NCBI RefSeq assembly: GCF_004151235.1
Contig: NZ_JUIV01000012.1
Coordinates: 97,488-161,487, forward strand
DNA length: 64,000 bases
Origin: Flavobacterium anhuiense
GTDB lineage: Bacteria > Bacteroidota > Bacteroidia > Flavobacteriales > Flavobacteriaceae
Direction: 5' to 3'
The position numbers were made by a program, and so were the translations under genes. Each line of letters opens with the position of its first letter. Position 1 is the first letter of the stretch. Shown one piece after another: positions 1 through 10,400 of the stretch. The notes below the pieces were generated by a model, which was not told the DNA's origin, searched no databases, and saw only the letters and a program-made list of their open reading frames with translations.

Positions 1-103
1 CTATCAAAGAGCGTTCCGGCTTATCAGTTGTAATAGCGTCATAACCATTCACAACTCTAAATCGCTGACCCGGGGTAATAGGTTTTAATTTTCTTACTGA
101 CAT
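1..103 (-). CDS. rplB: 50S ribosomal protein L2, N-terminal fragment
   Basis: The reverse strand from 103 reads MSVRKLKPITPGQRF and stays open to the left edge (34 codons visible). This is the conserved N-terminus of ribosomal protein L2, which binds 23S rRNA near the peptidyl-transferase centre. It lies 9 bases after rplW, the standard S10-operon order L3-L4-L23-L2. The rest of the gene is outside the window, so nothing can be said about its C-terminal half. Confidence 0.93.
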   Translation of the reverse strand, partial: MSVRKLKPITPGQRFRVVNGYDAITTDKPERSLI

Positions 104-112
104 TTTTCTATC

Positions 113-403
113 TTAGATATTGTTGTAAAAATCAATTGTTTCTCCTTCTTGTACTTGAACAATTGCTTTTTTGTATGCATTTGTCTTTCCACTGATTAAA
201 CCACTTTTAGTGTATTTAGTAGATCTATCTGGTCTCACATTCATTGTGTTAACAGAAACGATAGTCACTCCATAAGCAGCCTCTACAGCTTTCTTAATCT
301 CAACTTTGTTTGCTTTTTTGTTAACAACGAATCCGAAGCGGTTTAGAACTTCACTTTCTTTGGTTACTTTTTCCGTTACTATAGGTCTAATTATGATGCT
401 CAT
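113..403 (-). CDS. rplW: 50S ribosomal protein L23
   Basis: This 96-residue protein begins MSIIIRPIVTEKVT, the usual L23 opening, and carries the basic segment NKKANKVEIKKAVEAAYGV near residues 28-46 that contacts 23S rRNA. L23 sits at the polypeptide exit tunnel and is the docking site for trigger factor and SRP. Its length is normal for the family. It lies 7 bases after rplD and 9 bases before rplB, so it is an internal gene of the L3-L4-L23-L2 transcription unit. No unusual feature was seen. Confidence 0.97.
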   Translation of the reverse strand: MSIIIRPIVTEKVTKESEVLNRFGFVVNKKANKVEIKKAVEAAYGVTIVSVNTMNVRPDRSTKYTKSGLISGKTNAYKKAIVQVQEGETIDFYNNI

Positions 404-410
404 ATTCCTA

Positions 411-1040
411 TTATTTACTTAAATTTTCTTCAATTAACTCTAAAGAACCTTCCAAAAGCACTAAATTGTTAGCGTTTAATATTGCGTAAGTGCTTAATTC
501 TGAGCTAGTTACGACATTTGAAGCCTTTAAATTACGTGACGACAAATATACGTTTTTATTTGACTCACCCAACACAAATAAAGATTTTTTATTCTCTAAC
601 CCTAAAGCTTTCAAAACGTTAATGAAATTTTTAGTGTTTGGCGCTTCAAAATTAAAGTCTTCTACAACTACGATATTTGACTCTTTTGCTTTGATTGAGA
701 AAGCAGATTTTCTAGCCAATCTTTTTAAACCTTTATTCAATTTGAATGAATAACTTCTTGGTCTTGGTCCGAAAACTGTTCCACCACCTTTAAACAATGG
801 ACTCTTAACACTTCCTGCACGAGCAGTACCAGTTCCTTTTTGTTTTTTAATCTTACGTGTACTTCCAGCAACTTCAGCTCTTTCTTTAGCTTTATGAGTA
901 CCTTGTCTTTGATTAGCAAGATATTGCTTAACATCAAGATATACAGCGTGATTGTTTGGTTCAATTGCGAATACTGAATCAGAAAGTTGAACTTTTCTTC
1001 CAGTATCTTTTCCGTTGAAATCTAATACTTTTACTTCCAT
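411..1040 (-). CDS. rplD: 50S ribosomal protein L4
   Basis: This is a 209-residue L4. The reading frame is open 15 codons further upstream (MCSWTQ...), but the family starts at [12 protein letters not shown], so the ATG at 1040 was chosen. That ATG shares its A with the TAA stop of rplC (TAATG), which suggests translational coupling. The region around residues 50-90 ([24 protein letters not shown]) is the conserved L4 loop that reaches into the exit tunnel. L4 binds 23S rRNA. In E. coli it also represses the S10 operon, but whether it does so here cannot be seen. Confidence 0.96.
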   Translation of the reverse strand: MEVKVLDFNGKDTGRKVQLSDSVFAIEPNNHAVYLDVKQYLANQRQGTHKAKERAEVAGSTRKIKKQKGTGTARAGSVKSPLFKGGGTVFGPRPRSYSFKLNKGLKRLARKSAFSIKAKESNIVVVEDFNFEAPNTKNFINVLKALGLENKKSLFVLGESNKNVYLSSRNLKASNVVTSSELSTYAILNANNLVLLEGSLELIEENLSK

Positions 1041-1657
1041 TACTTCTGAATGATTACATAAGAGTTTTTGTGTCCAGGAACACATCCTTTAACAACAAGT
1101 AGATTCTTATCAGCAACTACTTTTAAAACTCTAAGGTTTTGAACTTTTACATTTTCTCCTCCCATTCTTCCAGCCATACGCATTCCTTTGAATACTCTAG
1201 ATGGATAAGAAGAAGCTCCTACAGAACCTGGCGCTCTTAAACGGTTGTGCTGACCATGAGTAGCCTGCCCAACACCACCAAAACCGTGACGTTTAACAAC
1301 ACCTTGGAAACCTTTACCTTTAGACACACCTTGTACATCTACAAATTCTCCTTCTTCAAAAATAGTAACATCAATAAGATCTCCTAATTTTTGTTCAGTT
1401 GCAAAATCTTGGAATTCAACGACTTTTTTCTTAGCAACAGTTCCAGCTTTTTTAAAGTGCCCTAAAGCAGCTTTAGTAGAATGTTTCTCGTTTTTGTCAT
1501 CGAAACCAAGTTGTAACGCTTCATACCCGTCAACCTCGTTGGTTCTGACTTGGGTAACAACGCATGGTCCAGCTTCGATTACTGTACAAGGAATATTTTT
1601 CCCGTTTTCGTCGAAGATACTAGTCATGCCGATTTTCTTACCAATTAACCCAGACAT
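1040..1657 (-). CDS. rplC: 50S ribosomal protein L3
   Basis: This 205-residue protein begins [20 protein letters not shown] and contains the L3 signature [15 protein letters not shown] near residues 113-127 and the stretch [34 protein letters not shown]3 nucleates 50S assembly near the peptidyl-transferase centre. It is the first gene of its transcription unit here, preceded by a good promoter and, further upstream, by the terminator that closes the rpsL-rpsJ unit. Its stop codon overlaps the start of rplD by one base. Confidence 0.97.
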   Translation of the reverse strand: MSGLIGKKIGMTSIFDENGKNIPCTVIEAGPCVVTQVRTNEVDGYEALQLGFDDKNEKHSTKAALGHFKKAGTVAKKKVVEFQDFATEQKLGDLIDVTIFEEGEFVDVQGVSKGKGFQGVVKRHGFGGVGQATHGQHNRLRAPGSVGASSYPSRVFKGMRMAGRMGGENVKVQNLRVLKVVADKNLLVVKGCVPGHKNSYVIIQK

Positions 1658-1726
1658 AAATATTAATTATTAATTACTAAAATTCCCTTCAATTTGAAAA
1701 TAACAGAAATTTCCAAACAGGGAGTG

Positions 1727-1758
1727 CAAAAGTAGATATTAAAATTGAATAAACCAAA
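1727..1758 (-). promoter_or_regulatory. Bacteroidota-type promoter for rplC-rplD-rplW-rplB
   Basis: On the minus strand TTTG (1758-1755), a 20-base spacer and TACTTTTG (1734-1727) match the Bacteroidota consensus TTTG-N19-21-TAnnTTTG exactly. The expected transcription start is near 1721, giving a leader of about 63 nt before the rplC ATG at 1657. Confidence 0.75.
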
Positions 1759-2008
1759 CAGTTACAAAAATTAAATCGCTCATTATCAAAATCCAAGCAC
1801 TAAAACAACAAGAAAACAAACTTCATCAACACCAAAATTCAAGCACTTCTTTTTATAGCAATAACATTTTCCATTTAAAAATCAAGCAATAAAATCACAA
1901 CTAAAAAAACTCGCACTACCCTAAAACAAAGGGATTTAGAATATTTAGAACATTAAAAAAATATTTAATTTTATTCTTTTTCAAATTAAAAACAACTTTT
2001 AAAAACAA
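1759..2008. other. A-rich intergenic stretch between the two ribosomal units
   Basis: This stretch lies between the rplC promoter and the terminator after rpsJ. It is very A-rich on the plus strand. I see no open frame, RNA gene or clear second promoter in it. Confidence 0.5.
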
Positions 2009-2043
2009 AAAAAAAGCGAGACAAAAAATGTCTCGCTTTTTAT
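2009..2043 (-). terminator. Terminator after rpsJ
   Basis: The arms AAAAGCGAGACA and TGTCTCGCTTTT flank a 5-base loop, with A/T runs on both sides. It lies about 20 bases after the rpsJ stop codon and separates the rpsL-rpsG-fusA-rpsJ unit from rplC onward. Its symmetry would let it work in both directions, although only minus-strand transcription arrives here. Confidence 0.85.
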
Positions 2044-2062
2044 ATAAAAAAATATAAAAAAA

Positions 2063-2368
2063 TTATACTTTAATCTCAACTTCAACTCCACTTGGCAATT
2101 CAAGTTTCATTAAAGCATCAATAGTTTTAGATGAAGATGAATAAATATCAATCAATCTCTTGTATGACATTACTTCAAATTGCTCTCTCGCTTTTTTGTT
2201 AACGTGCGGAGAACGCAATACAGTGAAAAGTTTTTTGTGAGTTGGCAACGGAATTGGACCTGTTACAACTGCCCCAGTAGTTTTTACTGTTTTCACGATC
2301 TTTTCAGCAGATTTATCCACTAACATATGATCGTAAGATTTTAGTTTTATTCTGATTTTTTGACTCAT
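2063..2368 (-). CDS. rpsJ: 30S ribosomal protein S10
   Basis: This 101-residue protein begins [25 protein letters not shown] and has the S10 segment [30 protein letters not shown]10 is part of the 30S head and, in other bacteria, the NusE partner of NusB in antitermination. It lies 10 bases after fusA and closes the rpsL-rpsG-fusA-rpsJ unit. There is no tuf gene between fusA and rpsJ. A strong terminator follows, so S10 is not co-transcribed with the L3-L4-L23-L2 genes unless transcription reads through. Confidence 0.97.
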
Positions 2369-2378
2369 TTTCTTAAAA

Positions 2379-4535
2379 TTAAGCGTTACCTTTTGCTTTT
2401 TTGATTACCTCTTCTGAAATATTAGAAGGTGTTTCTGCATAATGAGAAAACTCCATTGTAGATGTCGCTCTACCAGATGATAATGTTCTTAATGTAGTAA
2501 CATAACCAAACATCTCAGCTAACGGCACATCTGCCTTAATAGTTTTCGCTCCGTTTCTATCACCCATATCATTAACTTGACCTCTACGACGGTTCAAGTC
2601 ACCTACGATATCACCCATGTTTTCTTCTGGAGTGATAACTTCGATTTTCATGATAGGCTCTAAGATAACAGCTCCAGCAGCTTTACCAGACTCTTTATAA
2701 CCCATTCTTGCAGCTAATTCAAAAGAAAGAGCATCAGAATCCACAGGGTGGAAAGATCCATCTAATAAAGTCACTTTTAAACTATCAACAGCATATCCAG
2801 CCAAAGGTCCAGTTTTCATAGCTTCACGGAAACCTTTTTCAACTGCAGGAATATACTCTTTAGGAACGTTACCTCCTTTTACTTCATTCACAAACTGTAA
2901 TCCAACAGGTACTTTTCCATCAACTTCATCAGCAGGCTCGATTCTAAATACGATATCACCGAATTTACCACGACCTCCAGATTGTTTTTTATAAGTTTCT
3001 CTGTGTTGAGCAGATCTTGTAAACGCCTCTTTGTACTCTACTTGTGGCTCACCTTGATTAACCTCTACTTTAAACTCACGTTTCATACGGTCAACTAAGA
3101 TATCTAAGTGAAGCTCACCCATACCTGAAATAATAGTTTGACCAGAAGCCTCGTCAGTTCTAACCGTAAACGTTGGATCTTCTTCTGCCAATTTAGCTAA
3201 AGCCATACCCATTTTATCAACGTCAGCTTTAGTTTTTGGTTCGATAGCGATACCAATTACAGGATCTGGGAATTTCATAGATTCCAAGATAATTGGATGC
3301 TTTTCATCAGATAAAGTATCTCCAGTTTTAATATCTTTAAATCCTACAGCAGCTCCAATATCTCCAGCCTCAATAAATTCGATTGGATTTTGTTTGTTAG
3401 CATGCATTTGGTAAATACGAGAAATCCTTTCTTTATTACCAGAACGAGTATTTAAAACATAAGAACCTGCATCTAAACGTCCAGAATACGCACGGAAGAA
3501 AGCTAAACGACCTACGAATGGATCAGTAGCAATTTTAAATGCTAAAGCAGCAAACGGCTCTTTTACATCTGGCTTACGCAAGATTTTAGTTTGATCTTCT
3601 TCCAATAAATCAGCATCATCAGGATGAATTCCCTCAATACCTTCTTTATCTAAAGGAGATGGTAAATATTTACAAACTGCATCTAACATGAATTGAACCC
3701 CTTTGTTTTTGAAAGAAGAACCAGCAAGCATAGGAATGATCGCCATATCAATAGTAGCCGCTCTTAATGCATTGTTGATTTCCTCCTCTGTAATAGAGTT
3801 TTCATCCTCCATGTACTTATCTAAAAGATTTTCATCATAAGTAGCAATCTCTTCGATAAGGATAGAACGATAGTGCTTTACATCATCAACCATATCAGCA
3901 GGAATGTCAACAATATCAAAAGTAGCTCCTTGAGTTTCATCATGCCATACGATAGCTTGATTTTTAACCAAGTCAACAATACCTTTAAAATCAGCTTCAT
4001 CTCCAATAGGCAAAGTAATTGCAACCGCATTCGATTTCAACATGTCCTTAACCTGTCCGCATACATTTAAAAAGTTCGCACCTTGACGGTCCATTTTGTT
4101 CACGAATCCCATACGAGGAACTCTATACTGATCAGCAAGTCTCCAGTTAGTTTCTGATTGAGGTTCAACACCATCAACAGCACTAAATAAGAACACTAAA
4201 CCGTCTAATACACGTAAAGAACGGTTAACCTCTACAGTAAAGTCAACGTGTCCAGGAGTATCAATAATATTAAAGTGGTACGCTTTTGATTCTGGCAAAA
4301 CTTTACCTTGCTCAGTTGGAAAGTTCCAAGTACAAGTTGTAGCAGCAGAAGTAATTGTAATACCTCTTTCTTGCTCTTGCGCCATCCAGTCCATTGTTGC
4401 AGCACCATCGTGAACCTCACCAATTTTGTGTGATTTTCCAGTATAAAAAAGAATACGCTCAGTTGTTGTAGTTTTACCAGCATCAATGTGAGCAGCGATC
4501 CCGATATTTCTTGTATATTTTAAATCTCTAGCCAT
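2379..4535 (-). CDS. fusA: Elongation factor G
   Basis: This is a 718-residue translational GTPase that drives ribosomal translocation and, with RRF, ribosome recycling. Visible motifs are the P-loop AHIDAGKT (about residues 15-22), the switch I segment [19 protein letters not shown] (92-99) and NKMD (146-149). The domain IV and V motifs are intact, including GGRGKFGD and the C-terminal [22 protein letters not shown] typical of EF-G. Length is normal. It sits between rpsG (11 bases) and rpsJ (10 bases), so it is translated within the str-type operon. Confidence 0.98.
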   Translation of the reverse strand: MARDLKYTRNIGIAAHIDAGKTTTTERILFYTGKSHKIGEVHDGAATMDWMAQEQERGITITSAATTCTWNFPTEQGKVLPESKAYHFNIIDTPGHVDFTVEVNRSLRVLDGLVFLFSAVDGVEPQSETNWRLADQYRVPRMGFVNKMDRQGANFLNVCGQVKDMLKSNAVAITLPIGDEADFKGIVDLVKNQAIVWHDETQGATFDIVDIPADMVDDVKHYRSILIEEIATYDENLLDKYMEDENSITEEEINNALRAATIDMAIIPMLAGSSFKNKGVQFMLDAVCKYLPSPLDKEGIEGIHPDDADLLEEDQTKILRKPDVKEPFAALAFKIATDPFVGRLAFFRAYSGRLDAGSYVLNTRSGNKERISRIYQMHANKQNPIEFIEAGDIGAAVGFKDIKTGDTLSDEKHPIILESMKFPDPVIGIAIEPKTKADVDKMGMALAKLAEEDPTFTVRTDEASGQTIISGMGELHLDILVDRMKREFKVEVNQGEPQVEYKEAFTRSAQHRETYKKQSGGRGKFGDIVFRIEPADEVDGKVPVGLQFVNEVKGGNVPKEYIPAVEKGFREAMKTGPLAGYAVDSLKVTLLDGSFHPVDSDALSFELAARMGYKESGKAAGAVILEPIMKIEVITPEENMGDIVGDLNRRRGQVNDMGDRNGAKTIKADVPLAEMFGYVTTLRTLSSGRATSTMEFSHYAETPSNISEEVIKKAKGNA

Positions 4536-4546
4536 TTCTTTACGAA

Positions 4547-5023
4547 TTAAAATCTAAAGTGAGAGAATGCTTTATTAGCTTCTGCCATTTTGTGAGTATC
4601 CATTCTTTTCTTAACCGCAGCACCTTCTTCTTTAGCAGCAGCTAAACACTCAGCAGCTAAACGTTGTGCCATAGATTTTTCATTTCTTCTTCTTGAATAA
4701 AGTATCAACCACTTCATTGCCATAGAAATTTTTCTATCTGGACGAATCTGCATTGGAATTTGGAATGTAGCTCCACCAACTCTACGGCTACGTACTTCTA
4801 CGTGAGGCATAACGTTAGTTAAAGCATCTTTCCAGATCTCTAATGAAGTTTTCTCATCATTTTGCTTTTTAGTTTCAATGATATCAATAGCATCATAAAA
4901 TACTTTAAAAGCTGTAGATTTCTTACCATCCCACATTAAGTTATTCACAAAACGTGTTACTAATTGGTCATTAAACCTTGGATCCGGTAAAAGTGGTCTT
5001 TTCTTTGCCGCTCTTTTTCTCAT
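4547..5023 (-). CDS. rpsG: 30S ribosomal protein S7
   Basis: This 158-residue protein begins [30 protein letters not shown], the S7 N-terminal signature, and continues with [17 protein letters not shown]7 organises the 3' domain of 16S rRNA and lines the E site. It is located between rpsL (24-base gap) and fusA (11-base gap). No anomaly was seen. Confidence 0.97.
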   Translation of the reverse strand: MRKRAAKKRPLLPDPRFNDQLVTRFVNNLMWDGKKSTAFKVFYDAIDIIETKKQNDEKTSLEIWKDALTNVMPHVEVRSRRVGGATFQIPMQIRPDRKISMAMKWLILYSRRRNEKSMAQRLAAECLAAAKEEGAAVKKRMDTHKMAEANKAFSHFRF

Positions 5024-5047
5024 GTCTTTTTCTTAAAAGTTTTTAAA

Positions 5048-5431
5048 TTACTTTTTTGCTTCTTTTGGGCGTTTAGCACCGTACTTAGATCTTCTTTGCG
5101 TTCTTCCTGCAACACCTGACGTATCAAGCGCTCCACGAACGATGTGATATCTAACACCTGGTAAATCTTTTACCCTTCCACCTCGCACTAATACTATCGA
5201 GTGCTCTTGTAGATTATGTCCTTCTCCTGGGATGTAAGCATTCACCTCATTACCATTTGTCAAACGCACACGCGCAACTTTACGCATTGCAGAGTTTGGT
5301 TTTTTTGGTGTAGTAGTGTAAACACGCGTACAAACCCCTCTTCTTTGAGGACAAGAATCTAAAGCAACCGATTTACTCTTCTTAGTGATCTGAGTTCTTC
5401 CTGTTCTTACTAATTGTTGAATTGTTGGCAT
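5048..5431 (-). CDS. rpsL: 30S ribosomal protein S12
   Basis: This 127-residue protein begins [12 protein letters not shown] and contains the decoding-site loops [20 protein letters not shown] (41-60) and [13 protein letters not shown] (84-96). The lysines at about 43 and 88, where streptomycin-resistance substitutions usually arise, are both lysine here, so the sequence looks like the drug-sensitive form. It is the first gene of the str-type operon and has a consensus promoter and a short hairpin leader upstream. Confidence 0.97.
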
Positions 5432-5484
5432 AATTAATACTAAAAATTATTATGTTTATTAAATTCCCGCTTTTTACGGGGTTG

Positions 5485-5515
5485 CAAATGTATAAAATAA
5501 TTTTCACTATACAAA
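5485..5515 (-). promoter_or_regulatory. Bacteroidota-type promoter for rpsL operon
   Basis: On the minus strand TTTG (5515-5512), a 19-base spacer and TACATTTG (5492-5485) match the consensus exactly. The start of transcription should be near 5480, giving a leader of about 48 nt. That leader would begin with the hairpin CCCG(T)AAAAAGCGGG at 5480-5466. Confidence 0.75.
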
Positions 5516-5607
5516 CGTTAAATCATTAATTTTCAACAACATTATTTATATCTATGATTTAACAAAGAAACATTAGATATTTGCTTTACATTTAACTAAC
5601 AAAACAA

Positions 5608-7314
5608 TTGCATTTGAAACAATTACAACACATACTTATTTTACTCCTATGCACAAATTGTTTCGCACAGTCATTTTATTTGAATATAAATGGAATTAAC
5701 AAAAAACAAAGCCAAACAATCGACTCTCTTCCATATGCAAAAAAACACGTAAACATAAAATCATTAAACAACGAACTTTTTTCAGTAACAAACAAACTCT
5801 CAAAACAAGGCTATATAGATTCTAAAATATTAGAAACCAAAAAGATAAACGACAGCACTTATACAGCATTTATAGACTTAAATACCAAAATCAAAGAAGT
5901 ACATATATATATAGGTACAAATAGTTTTTTTAATGAATATAAGAAAAACACAAAAGACAGCATAATTATCCCTTTTACGGAGCTTGAAAACTTCCTTAAT
6001 CAAGAAATTTCAAACAATGAAAAAGCAGGTTTTGCATTTTCCAAAATCAATCTTGCAAATATTAAAAAAAAGAATTCCATAATTTATGCTGACTTAAATC
6101 TTAATACCGAAAAAAAAAGAACACTAAATTCCATTATTGTAAATTACACAGATCTCTCTTTAAAAGAGTACTTCCCAAAAGGAGCATTAAAACAATTAAA
6201 TAAAAAATACACCAACAGAATATTCAACCAAGAAACTGTAAAAAGACTTTATGAAGATATAAACAGTTTTGAATTTGTTTCTCAAACCAAATACCCCGAA
6301 ATTTTATTCACCCAAGACTCCACAAAAGTCTATACTTACATTGAAAGAAGAAAAGCAAGTAATTTTGATGGATATATTGGATTCTCAAACGACGAGAACA
6401 AAAAATTAATTCTAAATGGCTATCTGGACATTTCGCTCACGAACATACTTCGCGCTGCCGAAAAATTTTCACTTTACTGGAAGAGCGACGGCAATCAACA
6501 AAAAACCTTTAATACTAAACTCGAAATCCCCTATTTATTTCAATCTCCTATCGGAATAAAAGCACAATTAAATATTTTCAAGCAAGACAGCACATTTCAG
6601 AACACTAAAACAGATATCAATCTGGGATACTATCTAAACTACAACTCTAAAATCTACCTAGGATATCAATCTACAGAATCGAGCGATATCCAAAATATCA
6701 ATAATTCTCTTATCAGCGATTTTAACAATTCTTACTTTACATCTATATACGAATACAAAAAAATAGACTCTAACAATATCCTAATGCCAGGAAAAGCATT
6801 TTTAAGTTCAATTCTTGGTTTTGGAAAAAGAGAAACAAATAGCAATCCTGAAACAGCAGGAACAAGCAATCAGTTTTACGCCAATCTAAATCTATCTTAT
6901 AATTTCGAATTAAATAAAAGAAACTTTATATACATCAATCCACAAATCTTATACTTAGAAAGCAACAATTATATTGCAAATGAACTTTTTAGATTTGGAG
7001 GACTAAATTCGATTCGGGGCTTTTCAGAAAATAGTCTGCAAGGAAATTTTACTAGTTTACTCATTACAGAATACAGATATTTACTTAGCTCAAATTTATA
7101 CATGCACACCATTCTTGATTACGGAATCTATCAAGACCAAACCTCAATAAAAAACAGCAAAAAATTCAACAGTTTATTTAGTGCTGGTATAGGTTTAGGA
7201 CTACTAACTAAAAATGGTTTATTAAAGACCATTATAGCCAATGGTAGCACAAATCAAACCGAAATAAAATTTTATAACAGCATAATAACAATCTGTTATA
7301 ATGTTAAATTTTAA
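5608..7314 (+). CDS. BamA/TamA-like outer-membrane barrel protein
   Basis: This 568-residue protein starts with a signal peptide (hydrophobic ILILLLC, then NCFAQ, cleavage near residue 21). A long N-terminal periplasmic part follows, compatible with one or more POTRA-like domains. The C-terminal barrel contains FRFGGLNSIRGFSENS near residue 462, the conserved GG...IRGF motif of Omp85 proteins, and the protein ends in phenylalanine. No ATG exists between the upstream in-frame stop (5593) and the hydrophobic segment, so a TTG start is needed: 5608, or 5614, which gives MKQLQHIL. Its substrate is unknown. It is shorter than BamA and lies directly upstream of a SusC/SusD pair, though a functional link is only positional. 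Confidence 0.8.
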   Translation: MHLKQLQHILILLLCTNCFAQSFYLNINGINKKQSQTIDSLPYAKKHVNIKSLNNELFSVTNKLSKQGYIDSKILETKKINDSTYTAFIDLNTKIKEVHIYIGTNSFFNEYKKNTKDSIIIPFTELENFLNQEISNNEKAGFAFSKINLANIKKKNSIIYADLNLNTEKKRTLNSIIVNYTDLSLKEYFPKGALKQLNKKYTNRIFNQETVKRLYEDINSFEFVSQTKYPEILFTQDSTKVYTYIERRKASNFDGYIGFSNDENKKLILNGYLDISLTNILRAAEKFSLYWKSDGNQQKTFNTKLEIPYLFQSPIGIKAQLNIFKQDSTFQNTKTDINLGYYLNYNSKIYLGYQSTESSDIQNINNSLISDFNNSYFTSIYEYKKIDSNNILMPGKAFLSSILGFGKRETNSNPETAGTSNQFYANLNLSYNFELNKRNFIYINPQILYLESNNYIANELFRFGGLNSIRGFSENSLQGNFTSLLITEYRYLLSSNLYMHTILDYGIYQDQTSIKNSKKFNSLFSAGIGLGLLTKNGLLKTIIANGSTNQTEIKFYNSIITICYNVKF

Positions 7315-7330
7315 GTTTTTACAAAAAATC

Positions 7331-7398
7331 ATTAACAAAATATTAGGATTTTTAACAAGTATTTACGAATATTACATGACTAATCCAAAATATTTGAC
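7331..7398 (+). promoter_or_regulatory. Leader shared with the second susC gene
   Basis: Two blocks here, 7331-7356 and 7378-7400, are nearly identical to the 49 bases before the second susC gene (12650-12698). The shared words are ATTAACAAA(A/T)TATTA(G/A) followed by GATTTTT, and GACTAAT(C/T)CAAAATATTT. The first leader has about 20 extra bases between the blocks. I cannot tell whether this is a promoter, a regulator site or an mRNA leader element. Confidence 0.55.
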
Positions 7399-7401
7399 AA
7401 T

Positions 7402-10400
7402 ATGAAATCAAAACCAAACAGATTCTTAGTGCTTTTACTAGCACTAATGGCGCAGTTAACCTTTGCGCAAGAAAGAACTGTTTCAGGTATTGTTACCGAT
7501 GATGCAAATATGCCTTTACCAGGCGTAAGCGTATTAATAAAAGGAGCAAAAACTGGAACACAAACCGATTTTGATGGAAAATATTCCATCAAAGCATCGC
7601 CAAATCAAATTTTAGTTTTTAGCTATATTGGAATGAAATCACAAGAATTCCCAGCTAGCGCAACAAAAATTAATGCTAAACTATCAAGTGACGCACAACA
7701 ACTAGAGGGAGTTGTAGTTACAGCTTTAGGATTATCAAGAGAAAAAAAATCTCTTGGTTACGCAACTCAAGAAGTTAAAGGAGAAAACCTTGCCGCAGTT
7801 AAAAGCGACAACTTTGTAAATGCAATATCAGGAAAAGTATCTGGAGTACAAGTAAAAAGAACCACAAACTTTGGAGGCTCTACAAATATTGTAATTAGAG
7901 GAAATTCTTCTCTAACAGGAAACAATCAAGCTTTATTCGTTATTGATGGAGTTCCTGTAAGCAATAACAATTCAAACACAAGAGATCAGGAACAATCAGG
8001 AGCAGGTTATGATTACGGAAGTGCCGCATCAGATATTAACCCCGAAGACATCGAATCTATCAATGTACTTAAAGGTTCTGCCGCAAGTGCCCTTTATGGA
8101 TCAAGAGCCGCTAATGGAGTTGTTGTCATAACAACAAAAAAAGGAAACAAAAAAGCAAAAGGCTTCTCCGTTACTGTTAATTCGGGTGTAACAATTGGTT
8201 CTATCGACAAAAGCACTTTCATAAAATATCAAAAACAGTATGGAGGCGGGTATGGACCTTATTATGGTCCAGACGAAGATTCGTATTTAGATCATATTGA
8301 TATAAATGGAGACGGAATTTTAGATAATGTAACTCCATTAACTGAAGACGCTTCATATGGACAAGCTTTTGACCCAAACTTAATGGTTTATCAATGGGAT
8401 GCATTTTACCCTGAATCACCAAATTACATGAAAGCTACACCTTGGGTAGCTGCAAAAAATGGTCCAATTACTTTCTTTGAAAAACCAGTAGCTCTTACCA
8501 ATTCATTCTCAATAGACAAAGGCTTAGAAAATGGCTACCTAAGATTAGGAGCCAATAATCTTGACCAAACTGGTTTAATGCCAAACAGTAGTTTAAAGAG
8601 AAACACTTTCACATTGAACGCATCTACCCTGATCAACGACAAACTAACCGTAGCGGGATATGGAAATTTTACAAAAACGAGTACAATTGGTAGAAACAGC
8701 ACAGGATACAATGACAACATCGCTGGAAATTTCAGACAATGGTGGCAAACTAACGTTGACATACAAGGCCTAAAACAAGCTTATCAACTTACTGGACGAA
8801 ATGTAACATGGAACCCTAACTCATACACTAATCCGACTCCAATATTTTGGGATAACCCTTATTTTCAACGCTATGAAAATTACGAATCAGATAGCAGAAG
8901 CAGATTCATTGGAAACGTTTCATTAAACTACAAAATTGCAAGTTGGTTAGATGCATTTGGCCGTATTTCTGTTGACACATATGACGAACTACAAGAAGAA
9001 AGAAGAGCCATCGGAAGTGTACCTGTCGATTTTGGTATTGGAACTGGAGGAGGTGATGGTTCTACCAACAGAAATCCAGCACCTGCAGGGTACTCTAGAA
9101 AAAATATAGGCTTTAGCGAATATAACTATGATTTGATGTTAAATTACAACACAGACATCACCCAAAAATTAAACCTAAAAGGTGTTGTTGGTGTAAACAT
9201 CAGGAGAAGTTATTACAATTCTATATTTGCAGCAACAAATGGAGGCCTTGCTATACCAAAATTATATTCATTACAAAATTCATTCAGTCCAATGCTATCT
9301 CCTATTGAACGAGATGAAGCAGTTGGTGTTGACGGTATATACGGAAGCGCTTCTTTTGGCTATGAAGACTATTTATACCTGGAAGGCACAATAAGAAGAG
9401 ACCACTCATCTACACTCCCAAAAGCAAACAGTTCTTATTACTACCCATCAGTTTCATCAAGTTTTGTGTTTTCTAAATTCATAGAAGCAGACTGGTTGTC
9501 TTTCGGAAAAGTAAGACTTAATTATGCCGAAGTTGGAAACAGCCCAGGATTTGACAGAATTTTAGACACTTACGCTGTTAACACTCCTTTTGGCGCAGCA
9601 TCAGCATCAGTAAAAGACACCAAGAACAATCCTAATCTAAAACCAGAACGAACAAAAAGTTATGAGGCAGGTTTAGAGCTTTCTTTCTTCAAAAAAAGAT
9701 TAGGCTTTGATTTCTCATATTACAAATCTAATTCGATTGACCAGATAATCCCATTAAGGCTTACTGCTTCTACTGGATATTTATACGAATTGATTAATGC
9801 TGGAGAAATTGAAAACAAAGGAATTGAAATAAGTTTAAATGGTACTCCGATAAAAACAGATAGTTTTTCGTGGGAAGTAAATTTAAACTTTGCCAGAAAT
9901 CGCAACAAAGTATTAGACCTATTAGATGGTATCGATAATCTACAATTAGGATCTTTTCAAGGAGGTGTAACAATAAATGCCGCCATCGGACAGCCATATG
10001 GTGTAATATATGGTACAAAATACACTTACTTAAACGGACAGCGAGTTGTTGACCCAAGTAATGGTCAATATATAAAAACTTCAACATCAGATAATGCAAT
10101 TGGGAATGCAAATCCAGATTACACAGGAGGTTTAAACAACAAATTCACTTATAAAAACTTCTCTTTTGAATTCTTAATAGATATGCAAAAAGGCGGACAG
10201 ATATTCTCACTAGACCGTTATTATGGTTTAGCAACAGGTCTGCCAGATGACACAGCTTATTTAAATGAATTAGGAAACCCTATCAGAAACCCTTTGACTT
10301 CTGGATCTGATAGTGGAGGATTTATAAATCCAGGAGTAAACCCTGATGGCTCAGTAAATACTACCAGAATTGAAGCAAGCCGTTTTGGAGCTCAAGGGTA

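Noticed and set aside
490..753. Plus-strand open frame across the L4 gene
   Set aside because: It is the antisense shadow of rplD; codon pattern and conservation belong to the minus strand.
9794..10111. Minus-strand open frame of about 105 codons inside the first susC
   Set aside because: It lies fully antisense to a conserved barrel segment and has low-complexity Leu/His composition.
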